The translations under genes were made by a program, and so were the position numbers. The notes under the pieces are model-generated. The model saw only the letters and a program-made list of their open reading frames with translations, was not told the origin of the DNA and did no database searches. Below are positions 8,188-10,941 of a stretch of 10,941 bases of DNA, one piece after another; the first letter of the stretch is position 1, and each line of letters opens with the position of its first letter. The DNA comes from Saccoglossus kowalevskii (Eukaryota > Hemichordata > Enteropneusta > Harrimaniidae): NCBI RefSeq assembly GCF_000003605.2, contig NW_003138343.1:14415-25355 (forward strand), given 5' to 3'.

Positions 8188-10396
8188 AATTTATGAAATA
8201 TGTATTTTTCATTTCTTTTCAGTTTCATCGGACACCTGCGATTATAGCACGGATTTTAAATGTGATAATGGAAACTGCATCGATTCATCATTACGTTCGG
8301 ATGGTTATGATCACTGTGGTGATAATTCAGATGAGAATTCTTCTTCTTCCACCTCATCATCATGTATGTATATTTTGTATTGGTCTCGTACATAAACATC
8401 ACTAAACGGTGTATAATCATTCACAGCTAAGCTGTCTTTTGAAATGAACACAACCTAAGGAAGATGTAGCTGACATGACTGGCAGAGCTTGATACAGAAT
8501 GCGGACGATTCTCGACAATTTTGCTATAAACGAAAACACATTTATATGCCATAGTTAATCAAAAACTATTTTCTTCCTCGTGTTTTTAGTTTTGTAATAA
8601 TTCTTGTATAAGAAGTCGGTGTGTACATGTCAGCCTTGTTGTCGACTGACAATGTGGACCTTCTTAGGCAAGGATTCATTTAACATCTCTACGTACACAA
8701 AACTAAAACAATATTGTTTCCTTCTAAACTTATAGCCACCACTTTGATCATCATTGGCGTTGTAATCGGTGTTATAGTTTTTTTGGTAATTATTATTGGA
8801 GCTATTTGTTATTGGATGAAGTCTAAAACACCATCCGCGACGTCTCCTGCTACTACCAATACTACACATAGGGCATTAGCCAATGAAAGGTGAGGTCACG
8901 TGCACACTAACTATATCGAAGTTACCACACAGGCCATATAGTGAATACATTATAATGCATACAAGTAGCAACATTCTACGATACAAGCGTACACAGAAAC
9001 ATGTATATGCAGTTTACCTGACAGGTATTTTAATTAGTTAATTAGGAAACCAAGATGACCTTCCTTGTCCACAAAACTATATATTTTCGGAAAGGTTTTT
9101 GTATGAATTTAAATTTTTTTTTAGTATTTTTTTTTATGGACACTGTAGTTTGAAATATGCACAAAAATGTGCTTTTTTGGTCAAAAGTGATTTAAAAAAA
9201 ATAGCTCCTAAACCATGCTTCTGTTTCCTGTCAAAATTGGGTTGTGGGTACATCTGTTTACTAGAAGAAAGTGTCGTCTTGAAAACTGTCTACTAGTTGT
9301 CAATTTTGCAAGGCAGCAGCTCAAATTTCACTACTTCAAGTTTATGCATAAATTAACACCCAGGCTTGTTGTCTGTACGATTGTTGTAACACTGTTCAAC
9401 CAAAAACAATGCCCCGATGTCGTTTTGAAGATAAACACATTGTCAATCATTTGTGAAAATTTCAAAACAAAAGGTCAATGCGGCTAGGAGCTATTTTTTT
9501 TTTAAGTTCTAGGATGCGCACTAAAAAGAAGCTAATAATTGCTAATTTGCATAACAATTCACTCAGTAAGAAGTTTGTTAATGCACATAATTAAAATGGC
9601 TGTAACAGTTCCAAATTTAAATGTATTATCGTTTTGTTAAAAGTTAAATATAGTGCATAGTATGGAGATCCCGTCATTTCTTTTTTTCACCATGTTTCTT
9701 TTTTATTATTTATGTACAGCCTTGCTATATCTTGCTAAGCATTTAAAAGAGAGAATGTTTGCACCTGTTATCTATATTTTAAAATCGTTTTTTGAGTATG
9801 TTCCCCTATTCACAATTCTACAGAATTTTAACAGTCAAGACTGTTTGAATAATAAAAAGCAAAAAAAAAAATTCACTCCCAAGTGCCCACAAACCTGCAT
9901 CTCTACCTTAAATGAATAATAATTTGTTTCGTCAATTTAATTGATCGTTATCAAAATGTTGCTACTCATTAGAGAATTTGTACACTATGCTCAGATAACT
10001 TTATTGGTGACGAATTTCACTATCTGTTTGAGTGCGTAGGTTTTCATACGTCAAGGAAACAATTATCGTTATAGACAAACACTATAACAATTATTCAATT
10101 TATCAAAATAAACTGATATGATAGCACTCATTTATTTTTTTCACAGTGCATTTCCACCAACCCCTGTGGGAGGCTATTACCAGCCACCAGAAGCAACAAC
10201 AGTAAACAAAGGTGTCGGCGCAGCTCCAAATCCTTACACGCAAGCTCAAAGTGCAGCTCCAAATCCTTACTATAATGCAAATGAAGTGCCAAACCCGTAC
10301 GCCAATCAGATCAATCAAGGAGGGTACAATCCCAACATGGTATACAACCCATCAGAACCGGCGAAGGGGAACGATGTCAAACCTCTAATTGAGTAA
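3783..10396 (+). CDS. CUB(x3)-LDLa single-pass membrane receptor, nine coding exons
   Basis: Hand-built join: 3783-3885, 4625-4764, 5750-6121, 6621-6852, 7033-7203, 7423-7611, 8223-8363, 8736-8889, 10147-10396. Intron phases are 1,0,0,1,1,1,1,2, and the join stays open for 1752 nt (583 residues). Order: signal peptide (about 1-25), CUB1 (42-157), CUB2 (166-275), CUB3 (284-396), LDLa (408-440), Ser/Thr stalk, transmembrane helix (about 453-476), and a cytoplasmic tail of about 107 residues with PNPY repeats and one NPxY (NPYY, 540-543). CUB modules bind protein ligands, often through calcium. CUB-LDLa-transmembrane proteins such as Neto, SOL-2 and LEV-10 are receptor-channel auxiliary or clustering subunits. 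That role here is inferred from architecture alone. CUB1, CUB2 and the LDLa each lack a disulfide pair. I assign no gene symbol. Exon borders from 4 to 9 are firm; the first exon is the least certain part. Confidence 0.8.
3886..4624 (+). other. intron 1 (739 nt, phase 1)
   Basis: The donor is GTATGT. The 3' end has a branch-like CTAAC at 4579-4583, then a T-rich tract (TTTGTTTGTTTGTTCG) and TAG at 4622-4624. A second in-phase AG, 18 nt downstream (exon would start at 4643), would remove six residues just before the first CUB cysteine. The intron also contains the second CRE palindrome and an alternative in-frame start at 4510. No other gene is seen; a + strand frame at 4122-4370 has no recognisable domain. 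Confidence 0.6.
4445..4454. promoter_or_regulatory. CRE palindrome GTGACGTCAC, second copy
   Basis: Identical over all ten bases to the palindrome at 3295-3304. It lies inside intron 1 of the preferred model, 55 bases before the alternative ATG at 4510. The pairing of one full CRE with each candidate first exon suggests a second promoter, but the sequence alone does not prove transcription starts here. Confidence 0.35.
4510..4764 (+). CDS. alternative first exon with its own start (competing model)
   Basis: An ATG at 4510 (A at -3; in-frame TGA upstream at 4468) opens a frame that runs directly into CUB1, giving a 587-residue protein instead of 583. Its start has a charged stretch and then a hydrophobic segment, MIGLTTLYAYLFVCSLHV, that could act as a signal peptide or anchor. 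However, that segment is encoded by what also looks like the branch point and T-rich tract of an intron end, and T-rich DNA in this frame gives Leu, Phe, Tyr and Val anyway. I rank it below the 3783 start. Both could be real if there are two promoters. Confidence 0.35.
4625..4764 (+). CDS. exon 2: first half of CUB1
   Basis: Codes for the end of the leader and the CUB1 start: DCGGTYADDTGFITSPGYP is the classic CUB opening (Cys-Gly-Gly, then ITSPGYP and a YS motif). Cysteines C42 and C68 are the first CUB disulfide pair. The exon ends in phase 0 after ITVSDGYVIH, in the middle of a beta-strand; the donor is GTAAGC. CUB2 is split at the equivalent place. Confidence 0.85.
4765..5749 (+). other. 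intron 2 (985 nt, phase 0)
   Basis: GTAAGC donor; the acceptor TTTCTGTTCATAG ends at 5749. A second AG follows at 5759-5760; using it would shift frame and meet TAG within six codons, so the first AG must be the productive one. The intron contains a 17-bp tandem repeat (5292-5368) and very AT-rich sequence at 5580-5690. No coding sequence seen. Confidence 0.75.
5292..5368 (+). repeat. 17-bp tandem repeat, about 4.5 copies, donor-like units
   Basis: CGTAAGAAACCTGCGTC repeats at 5292, 5309, 5326 and 5343, with a diverged fifth start (CGCAAGAAAG) at 5360. The first three copies are identical. Every full unit contains GTAAGAA, a good 5' splice-site core, so the intron carries a small ladder of donor-like sites in the gene's own direction. 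Confidence 0.95.
5750..6121 (+). CDS. exon 3: second half of CUB1, first half of CUB2
   Basis: Begins LIFREFYLASYGDYLSVYDG, the CUB core (I.L.F..F.L...DYL.VYDG), and closes CUB1 with LFHSD...GFYATW. CUB2 opens in the same exon with ICGSTYTDDIGTLTSPGYP; its cysteines are C166 and C192. No intron separates the two domains. The stretch between VYDG and GFYATW has no cysteine, so the usual second CUB disulfide is absent. NIT at residues 135-137 is a possible N-glycosylation site. It ends in phase 0 after GNRIQ with donor GTAAGT. Confidence 0.9.
6122..6620 (+). other. intron 3 (499 nt, phase 0)
   Basis: GTAAGT donor and TTTTCTTTTCCAG acceptor, both strong. It interrupts CUB2 at the position matching intron 2 in CUB1. 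Open frames inside (6204-6493) have no domain and are incidental. No repeat or RNA gene seen. Confidence 0.85.
6621..6852 (+). CDS. exon 4: second half of CUB2
   Basis: Starts LMFYELDTERDNDLVEVYDG, the CUB core, and continues through ITSTGNSLTVHFTSD and KDGFYAMYSV, the closing strands with the SD..GF signature. There are no cysteines, so CUB2, like CUB1, lacks the second disulfide. The acidic residues typical of calcium-binding CUBs (E/D before VYDG and the D of TSD) are present. It ends in phase 1 (GCAG before GTAATG). Confidence 0.9.
6853..7032 (+). other. intron 4 (180 nt, phase 1)
   Basis: GTAATG donor and TTACCTTTCAG acceptor. It lies between CUB2 and CUB3, the shortest intron of the gene, in the phase expected at a module border. 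Confidence 0.85.
7033..7203 (+). CDS. exon 5: first half of CUB3
   Basis: Encodes CTISEPVGSITSMGGTIVSH, then SYPGDYSSPQTC and the strand YIYLKFLEIDVY. Cysteines C284 and C316 form the expected first CUB pair. The opening is less canonical than in CUB1 and CUB2 (SYPGDYSS in place of SPGYP.DYS). It is phase 1 at both ends and ends just before the third CUB cysteine. Confidence 0.88.
7204..7422 (+). other. intron 5 (219 nt, phase 1), stop-free in the gene frame
   Basis: GTAAGTT donor; the acceptor is CTATTATAG at the end of a pentanucleotide repeat. The intron is 73 codons long with no stop in the host frame, so retention would insert 73 residues inside CUB3 without breaking the protein. The insertion would be hydrophobic, with repeated FYSIL. 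Confidence 0.85.
7344..7418 (+). repeat. (CTATT)15 pentanucleotide microsatellite
   Basis: Fifteen uninterrupted copies of CTATT ending four bases before the exon 6 acceptor. It takes the place of the polypyrimidine tract. Perfect long arrays of this kind usually vary in length between individuals. Confidence 0.97.
7423..7611 (+). CDS. exon 6: second half of CUB3
   Basis: Begins GCSGGDYIRVDDDNEELGTI and then C: C341 and C360 are the third and fourth CUB cysteines missing from CUB1 and CUB2. It closes with ITFNAVSHTGTYQGF and KAVYSLYYRTY, the final CUB strands. Both flanking introns are phase 1. Donor GTAAGT. Confidence 0.9.
7612..8222 (+). other. intron 6 (611 nt, phase 1)
   Basis: GTAAGT donor; acceptor CATTTCTTTTCAG. 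It separates CUB3 from the LDLa module. It contains the (GTT) microsatellite near its 3' end. Minus-strand frames inside show no recognisable domain. Confidence 0.85.
8141..8187 (+). repeat. (GTT)n microsatellite, 15.7 copies
   Basis: Forty-seven bases of uninterrupted GTT, ending 35 bases before the exon 7 acceptor. It reads GUU in the transcript. Likely length-variable. Confidence 0.97.
8223..8363 (+). CDS. exon 7: degenerate LDL-receptor class A module and Ser-rich stalk
   Basis: Codes for TCDYSTDFKCDNGNCIDSSL followed by RSDGYDHCGDNSDEN. This is an LDLa: F.C..G.CI, then DG..D.C.D.SDE. Cysteines 1, 2, 3 and 5 are present (C408, C416, C421, C434). Cysteine 4 is Ser428 (RSDG instead of the usual CDG) and cysteine 6 is absent, with a run of serines after E440. 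The acidic calcium-cage residues (D429, D432, D436, D439, E440) are kept. The exon is phase 1 at both ends, a symmetric shufflable module. NSS at 441-443 is a possible glycosylation site. Confidence 0.85.
8364..8735 (+). other. intron 7 (372 nt, phase 1)
   Basis: GTATGT donor; acceptor CCTTCTAAACTTATAG, which includes a branch-like CTAAAC. It separates the LDLa exon from the transmembrane exon. No gene or repeat seen. Confidence 0.85.
8736..8889 (+). CDS. exon 8: transmembrane helix and start of the tail
   Basis: Encodes a hydrophobic run of about 24 residues (453-476: LIIIGVVIGVIVFLVIII, then GAICYW) followed by MKSK, a positive stop-transfer sequence. This fixes the topology: CUB and LDLa modules outside, C-terminus in the cytoplasm. 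A Thr/Ser/Ala/Pro linker (residues 481-493) follows. It ends in phase 2, AAAG before GTGAGG. Reading past this donor gives TGA at once. Confidence 0.9.
8890..10146 (+). other. intron 8 (1257 nt, phase 2)
   Basis: GTGAGG donor; acceptor TTATTTTTTTCACAG. The largest intron. It contains an inverted-repeat element (9192-9505). Open frames at 9099-9919 on the + strand are AT-rich, with no domain, and look incidental. The first codon after the donor base is a stop, so retention removes the PNPY tail. Confidence 0.85.
9192..9505. mobile_element. candidate small inverted-repeat (MITE-like) element
   Basis: The left arm 9192-9210 (TTAAAAAAAATAGCTCCTA) and the right arm 9485-9505 are reverse complements except for a two-base difference in the A/T run. 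They bound about 275 bases with no coding capacity. TTAA stands at both outer ends, the target duplicated by piggyBac-type transposons, but the arms do not start with the CC typical of that family and an A-run can create TTAA by chance. Confidence 0.4.
10147..10396 (+). CDS. exon 9: cytoplasmic PNPY-repeat tail and stop codon
   Basis: Encodes residues 502-583, rich in Pro, Asn, Tyr, Gln and Ala, then TAA at 10394-10396. Three repeats APNPYTQAQSA, APNPYYNANEV and PNPYANQINQ place NPY at 529-531, 540-542 and 550-552. The second contains NPYY, an NPxY match, the type read by PTB-domain and clathrin adaptors. YNPN and YNPS follow. At DNA level GCAGCTCCAAATCCTTAC occurs identically at 10220-10237 and 10253-10270, a 33-bp (11-codon) duplication. 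The tail ends DVKPLIE. Confidence 0.9.
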
Positions 10397-10544
10397 TACT
10401 GTACCCACACTGCACTTGTGTTTCCTGTGTTCAAGTTTGAATTTTTTTGTACAAAACCGTCTAGTAGTAAATCTTATTTACAACAGAAAACATGAGTATC
10501 GTTTATGTTAATTTGGTAATCGAAGTTATCTTTTTTCATCATCT
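10397..10544 (+). other. 3' flank / start of the 3' UTR
   Basis: No AATAAA or ATTAAA is seen between the stop and the minisatellite. The nearest variant is AGTAAA at 10466-10471, followed by T-rich sequence. Either the site is non-canonical or the transcript runs into or through the repeat array. Confidence 0.35.
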
Positions 10545-10941
10545 CAGCATGCGAAACATACAGACACATATACCCTTATGCAGTCATACAAACCCATATA
10601 CAGCTATGCAAACCCATATGCAGCCACGCGAAACCATATTCAGCCACACAAACCCATATGCAGCCACACAAACACATATGCAGCTACGCAAATCCATATG
10701 CAACCACGTAACCCATATGCAGCAACGCAAACCCGTATATACCAACGCAAACCCATATATAGCCACGCAAACCCGTATATAGCCACGCAAACCCATATCC
10801 AGCCACGCAAACCCGTATATAGCCACGTAAACCCATATCCAGCCACGCAAACCCATATCACGCCACGCAACCCCGTATATAGCCACGCAAACCCAAATCC
10901 AGCAACGCAAACCCATATAACGCCACGCAACCCCGTATATA
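10545..10941. repeat. 20-bp minisatellite array, open at the right edge
   Basis: The unit is ACGCAAACCCATATCCAGCC, with variants CCCATATGCAGC, CCCGTATATAGC and CCCATATAACGC; about 19-20 copies to the window end. The first units (10545-10620) are diverged. From about 10740 the CCCGTATATA and CCCATATCC types alternate, a 40-bp dimer, and the last 80 bases follow a 60-bp trimer (CGCCACGCAACCCCGTATATA at 10861 and again 60 bases later). The long frames it opens on both strands are products of the repeat. Confidence 0.96.

Noticed and set aside
9099-9919. Plus-strand frames in intron 8
   Set aside because: AT-rich, no domain, and inside an intron with firm borders on both sides.
10492-10782. Plus-strand frame with NPY-like words in the repeat
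   Set aside because: No good acceptor links it to the gene, the stop at 10394 precedes it, and a 20-bp unit cannot keep one frame. Kept only as a similarity finding.
10584-10930. Minus-strand frames of about 96-110 codons rich in Trp, Tyr, Val and Gly
   Set aside because: They are made wholly of the 20-bp repeat read in different frames; periodic low-complexity translation with no domain.

Overview
This is AT-rich animal DNA. It holds one multi-exon gene on the + strand between two tandem-repeat arrays that both run off the window. Metazoan origin is shown by short exons with GT/AG introns in consistent phases, CUB and LDL-receptor class A (LDLa) modules, a transmembrane segment and abundant mini- and microsatellites. 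The intron sizes (about 180-1260 nt) suggest an invertebrate, perhaps marine. I cannot name the phylum from sequence alone. I see no bacterial, viral or CRISPR features.

Layout: 1-1407 is a minisatellite of about 41 copies of a 34-bp unit. 1408-3782 has no convincing exon. It is the likely 5' flank and contains CRE-type palindromes, a DR1-like site and a GC-richer patch near 3220-3320. 3783-10396 is the gene, assembled by hand into nine coding exons: 3783-3885, 4625-4764, 5750-6121, 6621-6852, 7033-7203, 7423-7611, 8223-8363, 8736-8889 and 10147-10396. These join in one open frame of 1752 nt (583 residues plus stop). 10397-10544 is a short 3' flank. 10545-10941 is a second minisatellite, with a 20-bp unit.

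The predicted protein is a type I membrane protein: signal peptide, CUB1, CUB2, CUB3, one divergent LDLa, a Ser/Thr stalk, one transmembrane helix, and a cytoplasmic tail rich in Asn, Pro, Tyr and Gln with three PNPY repeats. CUB modules followed by a membrane-proximal LDLa and one transmembrane helix is the layout of Neto, SOL-2 and LEV-10, the auxiliary or clustering subunits of glutamate and acetylcholine receptors. That is a similarity of architecture, not proof of orthology.

Points most worth a second look: the LDLa lacks exactly the two cysteines (C4 and C6) that normally bond to each other; CUB1 and CUB2 both lack the second CUB disulfide while CUB3 keeps it; intron 5 is 219 nt with no in-frame stop and carries 15 copies of CTATT ending beside the acceptor; there are two candidate first coding exons, with an identical GTGACGTCAC palindrome upstream of each; and both flanking minisatellites have short resemblances to exons of this gene.
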